64,000 bases of DNA from JANLTX01 sp049840835 (GTDB taxonomy: Bacteria; Armatimonadota; Armatimonadia; Armatimonadales; Armatimonadaceae), in contig JASGJG010000004.1 in assembly GCA_049840835.1 (NCBI GenBank), positions 1-64,000 on the forward strand. The letters are read 5' to 3'. The position numbers were made by a program, and so were the translations under genes. Under the pieces are notes generated by a model. It was not told where the DNA came from, made no database searches, and worked only from the letters and a program-made list of their open reading frames with translations. Shown here piece by piece: positions 7,266-15,658 of the stretch (the stretch's first letter is position 1; every line of letters starts with the position of its first letter).

Positions 7266-8921
7266 TTACCTGGGCTCACGAACCGTGATTGTCTGATTCG
7301 CTGCAACCTTTGAAACGGTCTGGATTTTTCCGCCTGACCAGAGGATGCTAAGGTTTGCTACAGTTGCGCTGCCCAGCCCGAACCAGACCCGTGGATCCGA
7401 GGCAGACTCGTAGGAACCATCTGCCTGACACTGCCGCACTCGTTTCTGCCCATCAGGCAGAGTTAACGTTAGAAGAGCGCCATAACCGCTCGCCTTCCCC
7501 ACTAAATTAATTCGGAGCCAATTCCCTGTGGTTTTGGTGATGTTGTGTAACAGCACAGGCGCGCCCTCGGAGTTGAGCACGACGGCGTCTATACGGCCAT
7601 CATTGTCATAGTCCCCGGTTGCCAGCCCACGGCCTACTATGTCACGCTCGGCTCCGCCAGTCAGTCCCTGGCGTACATCGGTAAAGCGCTCACCTTTGTC
7701 GTTGTGGTAGAGGATTAATGGTTGCCCGAAGGTGTTTCCGCCACCGGGGTAAATGCCTGTCACTTCTTTGGCGTTATCCTGTACATGTCCGTTGGCAAGT
7801 AGCAGATCCAACCAGCCATCGTTGTCATAGTCCAGCCACTTCAGCCCGAAGGTAATGACGTTTACCGAGGACATCAAGCCTATTTGGGCAATGTCTCTGG
7901 CTTCAAAAATGTCACCGTCGCGCTGGAATATCAGCTTTGCCTGACTGGTGTAAGCCGCAGCAGCAAGGTCTAGCTGTCCATCGTTATTCCAGTCTCCCCA
8001 GTCCACCCCCATACCGGCATAAGGACTGCCATCCTTTGCGAACGCTGTTCCAGCCTCTACACCGATGTCAACAGCCTTGTTTTTTGTGAAGACATGCAGG
8101 CTGCTCGGCTGCTGGTCATTGGCTACTGCCAGTGCGACGCCTTCCTTCCAGGGCACAGAGGCGGCCCCCAAAGTCTTACCGGGCGCTTTATCCAACCCTA
8201 GAGCATGAGTTTCATCACGAAATCGACCATTGCCCAGGTTTCGATATAGCACGCCTTTCAAGGCCGTGTAGGAGTTAGGACCGCACGACCCCATAATTCC
8301 ATGGTAGTTACAGAGCTGGGGCTTGGTCTCGGGACCGAAGGTAACGTAGTTTCCAATAAAGAGGTCCAGGTTGCCATCTCTATCAAAATCAAAGAAACTG
8401 GCCGATGATCCCCACGGCTGAGGTTTCAGGCCGCTACGAGCAGTAACATCTGTAAATCGCCCCCCGCCCTCATTTTGAAGCCGCACTCCCCCTTGATAGG
8501 CACTCAGGTATAGATCGGGGCGACCATCGTTGTTAAAGTCTCCCACAGCCACGCCCAGATAGTGCTCAGAAGGGATGTTCAGGGGAACTGGGCGAAAATG
8601 CCCATGACCATCTCCCCGATAGAGAGCGGGCTTGCGGGCCACAAAGAGTAGGTCCAGGTTACCATCGCCATCGAAATCAAAGAATGCGACACCTTCTCCA
8701 ATGGTCTGGAGGATATTGCGCGGTGTTTTACCCTCTAAGTGACTCTCGAAAGTTATTCCCGCAGCATGGGTAGCATCCTCAAAAAGCGGAGGCACGGGTA
8801 GTGGCGAGGGAGTAGTGTTAGAAGGAGTAACCGGCGGACTGCCTTGCCGAGGGCAGCCGCATAGAAAAAACGCCGCTAAACAAGCTAGAGGAAACGGAAA
8901 AACGAGGCAGGGAAAGCGCAT
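7266..8921 (-). CDS. CRTAC1-type FG-GAP/ASPIC-UnbV lipoprotein 1
   Basis: A 551-residue exported protein. The N-terminus has a long hydrophobic signal ending in FLCGC, a lipobox. The body carries calcium-binding-type FG-GAP (VCBS) repeats with D-x-D-G-D-G or D-N-D-G loops, for example DFDGDGNLDLL, GDFNNDGRPDLYL and DYDNDGRIDAV, predicting a beta-propeller, and it ends in an ASPIC/UnbV-like domain (QADGSYESASDPRVWFGLG). I prefer the ATG at 8921; a GTG four codons upstream abuts a hairpin. It follows pseudopilin B and its lipoprotein. Role unknown; surface binding or adhesion is a guess. Confidence 0.8.
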   Translation of the reverse strand: MRFPCLVFPFPLACLAAFFLCGCPRQGSPPVTPSNTTPSPLPVPPLFEDATHAAGITFESHLEGKTPRNILQTIGEGVAFFDFDGDGNLDLLFVARKPALYRGDGHGHFRPVPLNIPSEHYLGVAVGDFNNDGRPDLYLSAYQGGVRLQNEGGGRFTDVTARSGLKPQPWGSSASFFDFDRDGNLDLFIGNYVTFGPETKPQLCNYHGIMGSCGPNSYTALKGVLYRNLGNGRFRDETHALGLDKAPGKTLGAASVPWKEGVALAVANDQQPSSLHVFTKNKAVDIGVEAGTAFAKDGSPYAGMGVDWGDWNNDGQLDLAAAAYTSQAKLIFQRDGDIFEARDIAQIGLMSSVNVITFGLKWLDYDNDGWLDLLLANGHVQDNAKEVTGIYPGGGNTFGQPLILYHNDKGERFTDVRQGLTGGAERDIVGRGLATGDYDNDGRIDAVVLNSEGAPVLLHNITKTTGNWLRINLVGKASGYGALLTLTLPDGQKRVRQCQADGSYESASDPRVWFGLGSATVANLSILWSGGKIQTVSKVAANQTITVREPR

Positions 8922-8935
8922 GGCAAACAACACAC

Positions 8936-8963
8936 GGCCCCGAATACTTCTGTATCCGGGGCC
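8936..8963 (-). terminator. Hairpin between lipoprotein B and CRTAC1 protein 1
   Basis: A GC-rich stem (GGCCCCGaATAC and complement, 4-base loop) lies 22 bases past the lipoprotein stop on the minus strand. The following T-rich tail is weak, so it may attenuate rather than end transcription into the CRTAC1 gene. Confidence 0.55.
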
Positions 8964-8985
8964 GGTATCAAGTCTCTAAGACATC

Positions 8986-9186
8986 TCAGGGAACGATTTT
9001 TGCGCCCTTGCTTCCCTTTGACATGCCCTCTTGCATTTTTTTCTGAACATCAGGCGGAGGAGTGCCCCCCTTGAACGCCTTGAGTTCATCAGCCGTTGGA
9101 GCTTTGTTCTCAGGCTCCGAGGAGCAACCTGTGAGCGCGCCACAGACGCCGAGAAGCAGAAGAGCAGCTAATAAGGAAAACTTCAT
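8986..9186 (-). CDS. Small lipoprotein B
   Basis: A 66-residue protein with a signal sequence ending in the lipobox LTGC, then a short charged tail (PTADELKAFKGG, PPDVQKKMQEGM). The ATG at 9186 follows the stop codon of pseudopilin B by two bases, and its GAAGGA ribosome site lies within the last codons of that gene, so the two are translationally linked. No known domain. Similar short lipoproteins follow or precede the other two pseudopilins. Confidence 0.7.
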   Translation of the reverse strand: MKFSLLAALLLLGVCGALTGCSSEPENKAPTADELKAFKGGTPPPDVQKKMQEGMSKGSKGAKIVP

Positions 9187-9188
9187 GT

Positions 9189-9992
9189 TTAGTTCCTTCG
9201 GGCATCCCACATGTTGTCATTGGGGCGGGTAGAAGCAGACGGGTTGGTCTGAACCGGCTTCATGGCCTTGGAATGTCCATCTGCAAAGCAGAAGTTCGTC
9301 ATAGTGGCGTGCTTGGTCGAGAGCGTTCCGGTCGGTCCGTTGGGGAATGCAGCGTTCGCTGGACGGTCACCATTGGGATTATTCACGGTCGGCACCTGAT
9401 CCCAACCCCAGACTACGTTCATGACAATCATGCCCGGTCCCCAGGAGCTGTAGTTTCCACCAAAGCCCGGGTTTGGCGTGGCTTTCTTAGCATCAGCATT
9501 GTGCACTTCAGCCAGCAGAATGGTATCGGCAGGACGCCCTACCGCGGCCAGGGTTCGGGTGGTACCACCGAGCCAGGGCTGCTCCATGCTCATAAGGCCG
9601 ATGTTTACGTTGGCTGTACCGTTCCAGGCAATGACGCCGTTACAGGCGTAGGAAATAGGAACACCAGCCCAGGTACCGGTACCAGAGTCGTAGCTCTTAT
9701 CCGGGTCGCTCGGACAGCGGAACATCTGCAGGTTCTTGCAGTAGGGCTGTACAGCAACAGGCCAGGCATTGTTCCAGTCATCCGGGACTCCCATGGGGAA
9801 GGTCTCGTCGTAATCCTGTACATACATCAGGATCGAAAGGCCCATCTGTTTGGAGTTAGAAAGGCAGGAGGTCTGGCGAGCTTTCTCACGAGCCTGCGCG
9901 AACACAGGGAAAAGAATAGCGGCCAGAATGGCGATGATAGCGATGACAACAAGAAGCTCGATGAGCGTAAAGGCCCGATGAGTTCGATTCAT
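9189..9992 (-). CDS. DUF1559 (H-X9-DG type) pseudopilin B
   Basis: A 267-residue secreted protein with a type IV prepilin leader (RAFTLIELLVVIAIIAILAA, cleavage before the Phe-Thr-Leu-Ile-Glu motif) and the C-terminal signature His-x9-Asp-Gly in KHATMTNFCFADGHSKAM. The true start is the ATG at 9992, which has AAGAGGAGA upstream; the frame continues to a GTG at 10022 without support. A consensus promoter and a LacI-type operator precede it (10046-10104). First gene of a pseudopilin-lipoprotein-CRTAC1 unit. Confidence 0.88.
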   Translation of the reverse strand: MNRTHRAFTLIELLVVIAIIAILAAILFPVFAQAREKARQTSCLSNSKQMGLSILMYVQDYDETFPMGVPDDWNNAWPVAVQPYCKNLQMFRCPSDPDKSYDSGTGTWAGVPISYACNGVIAWNGTANVNIGLMSMEQPWLGGTTRTLAAVGRPADTILLAEVHNADAKKATPNPGFGGNYSSWGPGMIVMNVVWGWDQVPTVNNPNGDRPANAAFPNGPTGTLSTKHATMTNFCFADGHSKAMKPVQTNPSASTRPNDNMWDARRN

Positions 9993-10045
9993 TAGAAAAA
10001 CTCTCCTCTTAGAGATGTGCACCCGGCAGCGGGTAGACGCACATG

Positions 10046-10069
10046 GAAACGCAAAAGGTTTTGCGTTTC
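10046..10069 (-). promoter_or_regulatory. LacI-type operator at the pseudopilin B promoter
   Basis: A 24-base inverted repeat with perfect 11-base arms (GAAACGCAAAA and its complement) and two central bases GG. It begins seven bases downstream of the -10 box, so it overlaps the likely transcription start. Its core GCAAAA-N2-TTTTGC is also found before pseudopilin C (14523), suggesting one regulator for both. Confidence 0.75.
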
Positions 10070-10075
10070 ATCGCA

Positions 10076-10104
10076 AATGTATCACGAAACCTGAATTGTG
10101 TCAA
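10076..10104 (-). promoter_or_regulatory. Sigma-70 type promoter of pseudopilin B
   Basis: Minus-strand TTGACA (10104-10099), a 17-base spacer and TACATT (10081-10076). A perfect -35 and a four-of-six -10 box, followed directly by the operator-like palindrome. Confidence 0.75.
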
Positions 10105-10232
10105 CATTTGCGCGGGTGCTTCTATGCACATAGCCCACAGATTGCAACTCCTGTGCCCTGCCGGACTTCTTCTTTAAGAACGTACGCTGCCTACTAAATG
10201 TTCCCGCCAGGACAGGGTATTATTTACGTAGC

Positions 10233-11885
10233 TCATTTTTGCCCTGTTCCCTCTTTGCATAGGGTTGTTTTATTCGCTTCTGCCGTGAAGCGCTCTTTGA
10301 GGTTGGATGGCCATTCTATGGTCAAAGAGACGGCTTTTTCCTGCCCGATACCAATATGGATACGAGGGTCAGAGGAGGAAAAATAAGAACCATCCGCGTG
10401 ATAGTGGCGCAGGCGAGTTTTCCCACCTGCCTCTATTCGCACCTTGGCTCCATAGGCACTGCGATTGGAGCGAGCCCCCTCTAGCTTCAGAGAAATCCAG
10501 TTGCCTTTTGACTTCGATTCGTTGTGGAGTAGTAATGGTTTGCCATCGGCATCTACCACAAAGGCGTCTACCAGACCATCGTTATCATAGTCACCCGTGG
10601 CCAGGCCACGCCCTACCAGAAGCTTAGAGAACGCTTCTCCAGCAGAAGCTCCCCTATCCGTGAGCTTTCGACCATCATTTTCGTTTTCAAAAAGCATGGT
10701 CTTCTGCTTGTAAGCCCTTGACGGTTCATAGAGGTGAATGTTGTCGGCGATATAACCATTGCAAAAAATAAGATCTAAATCACCATCGTTATCGGCATCC
10801 AGCCACTTCGCGCCAAAAGTAACCATTAGCATGGAAGGCTGTGCGATTCCGAGCGCCAGGCCACGATCCGTAAACAACTCATCCTCTTCATTCACATAGA
10901 TCATCTTGTTTTCCAATGCGAACGTTCCCATGAAGAGGTCCGGGCGGCCATCCTCATTGAAATCCCCCCAATCTCCCCCCATCCCCCCGTAAGGTTTGCC
11001 ATCCGTCTGGAACGCGACCCCGGATGGTTCGGCTATATTCTTAAAGGGTTCCGCTCCCTGGTTATGCAGAAGATCCGAGGGAGTCTCATCGTTGGCTAAG
11101 AAAAGACTCTGATGCCCCATACCATCAAAGTCGATAAAATGCGCTCCTAGCACCTTGCCGCTCACATTTTTTGGGACTATGGTTGGTGTGGCGTCCTGGA
11201 ACTTGCCGTTGCCGTTATTGTGCATCAGCTTGCCAAATAGTGGGTTATAGACCGTGGGTGAGCAGCTTGTCTTTACATTCTTGACCTGGCAAAGCTGCAT
11301 GGTCTTCTCATTGAACTCCACGTAGTTGCCAATGAACAGATCCAATTTCCCATCGTTGTCATAGTCACCAAAGGCGCAGGCGCTTCCCCAGGGTTGGGCC
11401 GCTATTCCGGCGATTTGGGTGACATCGCGAAACCCCTTGCCGCCTTCATTGTGCAGCAACACACCTCCCTGATAGCGAGAGATATAGATGTCATCATAGC
11501 CATCGTTATCATAGTCGCCCACAGCGCAGCCCATCCACCAGCCCTGCGGAAGTTTCAACCCTGTCTCTGTACTGACATCGGTGAACTTCCCTTTACCATC
11601 TCCTTTGAACAGCGCAACCTCATAGCTGATACAGAGTAGGTCTAAATTGCCATCATTGTCGTAGTCCAGAAAAGCGGCGCCACCCGGCATAGACTGTAGA
11701 ATCGTAATTGGCCGAGGTCCTGGCAATGTATAGGTGAAGTTCACTCCCGCTTCTTCGCGGCGGTCGATGAAATGCAAACCTTCGCTGGGCTTCTGCTCAG
11801 TACCTGTGCTATTTTTAGGAGTACAGCCCAAAATCAATAGCGCCAGAAACAGTGTAAAGTAGCAAAGCGCAAGACGAGTTACCAT
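10233..11885 (-). CDS. CRTAC1-type FG-GAP/ASPIC-UnbV lipoprotein 2
   Basis: A 550-residue paralogue of the protein at 7266. The signal peptide ends in LILGC (lipobox). FG-GAP loops such as DYDNDGNLDLL, GDYDNDGYDDIYI and GDFNEDGRPDLFM predict a calcium-binding beta-propeller; the C-terminus has the ASPIC/UnbV-like segment YHADGSYFSSSDPRIHIGIG. GGAG lies upstream of the ATG. It starts one base after the stop codon of the broken TPR gene; TPR and CRTAC1 genes are often neighbours in such genomes. Exported, function unknown. Confidence 0.82.
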   Translation of the reverse strand: MVTRLALCYFTLFLALLILGCTPKNSTGTEQKPSEGLHFIDRREEAGVNFTYTLPGPRPITILQSMPGGAAFLDYDNDGNLDLLCISYEVALFKGDGKGKFTDVSTETGLKLPQGWWMGCAVGDYDNDGYDDIYISRYQGGVLLHNEGGKGFRDVTQIAGIAAQPWGSACAFGDYDNDGKLDLFIGNYVEFNEKTMQLCQVKNVKTSCSPTVYNPLFGKLMHNNGNGKFQDATPTIVPKNVSGKVLGAHFIDFDGMGHQSLFLANDETPSDLLHNQGAEPFKNIAEPSGVAFQTDGKPYGGMGGDWGDFNEDGRPDLFMGTFALENKMIYVNEEDELFTDRGLALGIAQPSMLMVTFGAKWLDADNDGDLDLIFCNGYIADNIHLYEPSRAYKQKTMLFENENDGRKLTDRGASAGEAFSKLLVGRGLATGDYDNDGLVDAFVVDADGKPLLLHNESKSKGNWISLKLEGARSNRSAYGAKVRIEAGGKTRLRHYHADGSYFSSSDPRIHIGIGQEKAVSLTIEWPSNLKERFTAEANKTTLCKEGTGQK

Positions 11886-13138
11886 CTATGGCTTTACTCC
11901 AGTGGACTGAGCCGCCTCTGTCTGATTCATGAGACGCTTCAGTTCCTCCAGCTCAGCCTCAGACTCAGGTGTTCCTTGCTTTCTCTCTACTAGCTGCTCA
12001 TAGTGTGCCTGAGCACTCAGATAGGCGCCGCGCTTCTGTACCAGCGCGCTAGCTCCAGGCGCGTTCTGGCATCATCGGGATTCAGGTTCAGCGTTGCGGT
12101 CATTTTGCGCACGTAGCTGACATCCTGCAGCAGCGCCCGGTGCTCACTTAGCACCTTTTCCGCTTTTTCTTTTCCCCCAATGCCCGGTAGGTACGACCTA
12201 AGAAAAACATTGCATCGGCATTGTCCGGGGTTATCTTGACAGAAGCCTCCAGATAACTCTTTGCTTTGGTATAGTTCTTCTGGGCATAGTAGGCTCTCCC
12301 AAGAAGTAGCTTTAGCATAGGAACAAGTTCGTTATCTAGCGGCTCCCTGGTCAGCAGGGTTTCCGCCTCTTCCAGCTCCTTCACAGCGCTGGTAACTCGA
12401 GTGTCGTCTGTAGCAGACTCTAAAAGCACTTCTCCTAGGTAAAAACGTCCTTCTATCTGCTCTGGGAAACGCTGCCTTAGCTCACGCGCTGAGGCTTCTG
12501 CCGCAGGCAGGTCTTTCAGCTCTATAGCCGAGTGATAGAGGCCCATAACCGGCCATGGAGAGTCAGGAAGATATTGCTTGGCTTTTTGAAAACTGTTAAA
12601 GGCATCCTGAAAAGTGGCAAGGTCAATACACAGATCTCCCTTCAGTGCCCAGGCATCGCCATTTTCAGGTGCGAGCCGAATCGCCTCATTTACATCCGAC
12701 CACGCTTTATCGGTCCGCTTGGCCTTGCGGCGGAGTCCGGCGCGCTCCAGAAACCCTGTGGCATTCTCCGGATGACGGCCCACGAAGTCACTGAGAATGG
12801 CATCCGATGCCGCGAAATCCGCGAACTCGTACATAGAGCGCGCCCAGCCCACCCACGCTTCTACCCGATCCGGCGCTAGCTGGCAGGCATGCTCGTAGGC
12901 GCGGAGCAGCTCGGGGCCAGTTGCCCCCTTCATAAGCACGCTCACCTAGCTGCAGGAATACCTCTATATCGCCTTCGTTTTGTTTGGCCGCAGCCGCCAG
13001 TTCTTCGACATTCGCACGCTTCAGCCACTCTGCTTTCCTATAGCGCACAATGCCAACTGTGGCCCCTGCAACCACGCAGAGTCCAAAAGCCAAAACAAGG
13101 AACCGAAGCCGAGTTGGGGACTTACCGACAGATTTCAT
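11886..13138 (-). pseudogene. Membrane-anchored TPR protein, interrupted by three frameshifts
   Basis: The frame opens at the ATG at 13138 with a membrane anchor (LRFLVLAFGLCVVAGATVGI) and one TPR-like segment, then shifts near a G5 tract (about 12924) into the main frame at 12945-12148 with further TPR motifs (EAWVGWARSMYEF, GDAWALKGDLCIDL, DNADAMFFLGRTYRAL). It shifts again at an A5 tract (about 12165) and once more near 12050, where coding sequence rich in Gln and Glu continues to a TAG at 11886. Joined, the pieces read as one continuous TPR protein of about 415 residues. Either a decayed gene or repeated single-base sequence errors. Confidence 0.7.
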
Positions 13139-13167
13139 TGCCAGATTCTTAACATTATATAGAACAA

Positions 13168-13198
13168 AGGAGACCAGAGAGCAAGTCCCTGGCCTCCT
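13168..13198 (-). terminator. Imperfect hairpin after lipoprotein C
   Basis: An interrupted stem (GGAG, CCAG, GA with single mismatches) and a short loop lie about 23 bases past the lipoprotein stop on the minus strand, followed by a short T-rich stretch. Possible terminator. A TATAAT (13159-13154) beyond it may start the TPR transcript. Confidence 0.45.
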
Positions 13199-13220
13199 CT
13201 ATATAGGAGCAACGAGTCAG

Positions 13221-13505
13221 CTATTTCTTGGCTGCACCGGCCTGGCCAGCCTTCGCCCCCGCAGCAGCCCGAGCCATTCCCGCCTTTATCGTAGCGATTA
13301 TCTTCGCTTTCTGAGCTGGGGGCATATTGGGATCCTTCTCTATACTCGCAATCTGCTCCTCAGCATGACTGGCAGCCTTTGCGCGAATTGCCGCAGCATC
13401 CTGTTCCGTTACCTCCGTGCCTTCGTCCTTGGGGCCACAACCCGCTCCGATAAGCAAAATAGGCACTCCGCAACAAATCAGTAGCTTCTCTGCTCCACGA
13501 CGCAT
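13221..13505 (-). CDS. Small lipoprotein C
   Basis: A 94-residue protein with an N-terminal hydrophobic segment ending in GAGC (lipobox), followed by a charged helical stretch (EQDAAAIRAKAASHAEEQI) and an Ala/Gly-rich tail. Its ATG shares one base with the stop codon of pseudopilin C, so it is translationally coupled to it. No known domain. It is the third case of a small lipoprotein paired with a pseudopilin in this cluster. Confidence 0.7.
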   Translation of the reverse strand: MRRGAEKLLICCGVPILLIGAGCGPKDEGTEVTEQDAAAIRAKAASHAEEQIASIEKDPNMPPAQKAKIIATIKAGMARAAAGAKAGQAGAAKK

Positions 13506-14356
13506 TACCAGAGTCCTCCATGCTTGGACTCAATCCAGAGGTTTTTGCTGAAACGTAGCTGTCCCTTCTGCATTGCCTTGGAGTGCCCATCCATGAAGGT
13601 GGCGTTCGTGGTACCGTTGTGACGGTAGCGAGGGCGCAGGAAGCAACTACGATCCCAGGCCCAGTTCTGGGTACCATCGGCCCTATCGCAGTCCCCCACG
13701 CCCGGCCCGAGTGCTCCCAGATCGCTGGAGCCGCCTTTGGCAATCGGCCAGCCCGCATCTTTAATCGGGTCTACGACACCGTTGGTCATTACGCTGCCAT
13801 CGATGAAGGCCCACTGATCTGAGGGGAACTCCATCCAGTTATCTGTCCCGGCATTCATTCCCTTATCGACAACGGCAACGAGCTCAGCAGGGCGCTCAAT
13901 CTCGGCCAAAGAGACCGCAGGACCAGGTCCGGTGTTCCAATCCGGGCACCAGCCGTCCGGGAAGAGTGTCGCGTTCCAGCCCAGGTTATTGGACTGATTG
14001 CGACGTGCTGATGGGCAGGACCAGACGCCTCCACGCATCCACCCATCGCCGTTCTTCAGATAAGGGCCGATCAGGTCATAGATCTGCGGATAGCCAACAC
14101 CGGGACGGGGCGACGGAGATAGACATTGCTGACGATAGGGCAGTAACTCGTCGTAGTCCTGTACATACATCATCGTCGCCGTACCCAGGTTCTTGGTGTT
14201 ACTCAGGCAGGAGATGGCACGCGCTTTTTCTCTTGCCTGTGCGAAGACAGGGAAAAGAATAGCGGCCAGAATGGCTATGATGGCGATGACCACCAGAAGT
14301 TCGATGAGCGTAAAGGCCGAACCGGCCAAGTGCGCCCGTCGTGACAACTTGCTCAT
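13505..14356 (-). CDS. DUF1559 (H-X9-DG type) pseudopilin C
   Basis: A 283-residue secreted protein with prepilin motif SAFTLIELLVVIAIIAILAA and the C-terminal His-x9-Asp-Gly box in RHNGTTNATFMDGHSKAM. The ATG at 14356 has AAGGA upstream; the longer frame to 14452 lacks support. It heads a unit with lipoprotein C, the broken TPR gene and CRTAC1 protein 2. Its promoter overlaps the stop codon of lacI2, and a LacI-type palindrome lies between promoter and gene. The 5' leader is long (about 180 bases) and has a hairpin at 14423-14439. Confidence 0.88.
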   Translation of the reverse strand: MSKLSRRAHLAGSAFTLIELLVVIAIIAILAAILFPVFAQAREKARAISCLSNTKNLGTATMMYVQDYDELLPYRQQCLSPSPRPGVGYPQIYDLIGPYLKNGDGWMRGGVWSCPSARRNQSNNLGWNATLFPDGWCPDWNTGPGPAVSLAEIERPAELVAVVDKGMNAGTDNWMEFPSDQWAFIDGSVMTNGVVDPIKDAGWPIAKGGSSDLGALGPGVGDCDRADGTQNWAWDRSCFLRPRYRHNGTTNATFMDGHSKAMQKGQLRFSKNLWIESKHGGLW

Positions 14357-14422
14357 AATCAATCCTTCTTTGTGATTGTTACTGTCGAACGATTTAGCTA
14401 CTGTGCTAATGTTCGTACGTCT

Positions 14423-14439
14423 CGTGGCACCATGCCACG
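14423..14439 (-). promoter_or_regulatory. Short inverted repeat in the pseudopilin C leader
   Basis: CGTGGCA, a 3-base centre and TGCCACG form a perfect 7-base-pair stem about 67 bases before the start codon. It could be a leader hairpin or a second operator; nothing decides between these. Confidence 0.35.
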
Positions 14440-14522
14440 ACTCTAGTGTCACTGACTCAATGGTTAGTATACTTCAACAGTAACTTTCGTTCCTGAGAAA
14501 ATTCTTAACCTTTACCTTATGT

Positions 14523-14536
14523 GCAAAACGTTTTGC
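14523..14536 (-). promoter_or_regulatory. LacI-type operator before pseudopilin C
   Basis: Perfect palindrome GCAAAACGTTTTGC, with the central CG typical of LacI/PurR boxes. It starts 15 bases downstream of the -10 box and shares the core GCAAAA-N2-TTTTGC with the operator at 10046. The adjacent lacI2 is the obvious candidate for its repressor. Confidence 0.75.
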
Positions 14537-14551
14537 GTATAAGATGCGAGA

Positions 14552-14581
14552 ACTTTACCATAGAGGCTTAGTACATGTCAA
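14552..14581 (-). promoter_or_regulatory. Promoter of pseudopilin C, overlapping the lacI2 stop codon
   Basis: Minus-strand TTGACA (14581-14576) contains the TGA stop of lacI2; after 18 bases comes TAAAGT (14557-14552). A perfect -35 and a four-of-six -10 box, followed by the LacI-type palindrome. Confidence 0.65.
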
Positions 14582-15585
14582 GGCAGGGAAGCTGTAGAAG
14601 AGCGAATTATCAGTTCGGGAATGATATAGCGGTGGAGGTTTGTGCCACCCGCCATGCGCTCCAGAAGCAGTTCCACGGCTTCCGCGCCGACCTGTTGGAA
14701 GGGTTGTCGCACGGTAGTAAGCGGTGGCGCAAGCTGTACGGCAGAGGGGAAATCATCGAACCCGATCACGGAAAGCTCCTCTGGAACCCGCACTCCCGCT
14801 TCTGAGGCAGCCAGAAGCGTTTGAAGCGCCAGTCCATCATTGGTACAGAACAACGCCGTGGGGCGATCTTTGCGAAGAAGTAGCTCCTTAACCGTGGTGC
14901 GGATCACTTCTGGCTCAAAGGAACGTGTAATCAGCCAGTCTTCGCGCACGGGTATATTCTTTTCTTTTAAAAAGCGGATGAACTCATCGCGGCGGGCAAA
15001 AACACTGTACTGAGTTTCCCCGGCAATCACATGCCCAATACGAGTATGCCCTAAGTCAATAAGGTGCTGCAGGGCCAGGCGGGTTCCCGCGATGTTATCG
15101 ATATCTACAAACGGAATGCTTTTGTCACCTGGGGTCGAAATGGACACCACGGGTAGTCCTACACTTTGCAAATCAGGGGCTATCGGCGAGTGATAGGAAG
15201 GGGCTACTACCAGAACGCCATCAGGCTGTTGTGCCATAACACGCTGGGCTGGGCGATCTCCTGTCCACCCCATCGTAAAGAGGTGCAGGTCTAAACCGAA
15301 GCGCTGGGCGCGCGCAAAGACCCCCGCGAGGACTCCGGCGGCGTAGTAGTTACCGAGAATTCCCTCTTCTACCTCACCCAGCACAATTCCGATGGTGTTA
15401 CTCTTCTGGCGAACCAGACTGCGCGCCAGTGCGCTGGGGTGATAGTTGAGGCGCTCAGCGACCTCAATAACTCGTGCCCGGAGCTCATCGCGTACCGGGC
15501 GGTCGGAGTTATTGAGGACCACCGAGACAGTAGTTACGGAGACGCCCGCTTCCCTCGCGACATCGCGGATAGTGACACGGCGCAT
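14578..15585 (-). CDS. LacI-family transcription regulator 2
   Basis: A 335-residue repressor with the helix-turn-helix VTIRDVAREAGVSVTTVSVV, hinge LARSLVRQ and a sensor domain with the family landmarks LGHTRIGHV, VIGFDDFPSAV and IRSSTA. The ligand is probably a sugar or related small molecule. The ATG at 15585 fits the HTH position. It lies directly upstream of pseudopilin C, whose promoter overlaps its stop codon, and matching operators lie before pseudopilins C and B. Control of both units is inferred from the shared box. Confidence 0.88.
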   Translation of the reverse strand: MRRVTIRDVAREAGVSVTTVSVVLNNSDRPVRDELRARVIEVAERLNYHPSALARSLVRQKSNTIGIVLGEVEEGILGNYYAAGVLAGVFARAQRFGLDLHLFTMGWTGDRPAQRVMAQQPDGVLVVAPSYHSPIAPDLQSVGLPVVSISTPGDKSIPFVDIDNIAGTRLALQHLIDLGHTRIGHVIAGETQYSVFARRDEFIRFLKEKNIPVREDWLITRSFEPEVIRTTVKELLLRKDRPTALFCTNDGLALQTLLAASEAGVRVPEELSVIGFDDFPSAVQLAPPLTTVRQPFQQVGAEAVELLLERMAGGTNLHRYIIPELIIRSSTASLP

Positions 15586-15658
15586 GGCGTTTACTTCTTC
15601 GCCTGACGATCCAGCAATAAAAATGCGACTACAGCAGGGTCACTCCCTACCATACCTG

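Noticed and set aside
9273..9995. Plus-strand open frame of 240 codons opposite pseudopilin B
   Set aside because: It mirrors the real gene exactly and has no start signal or recognisable domain.
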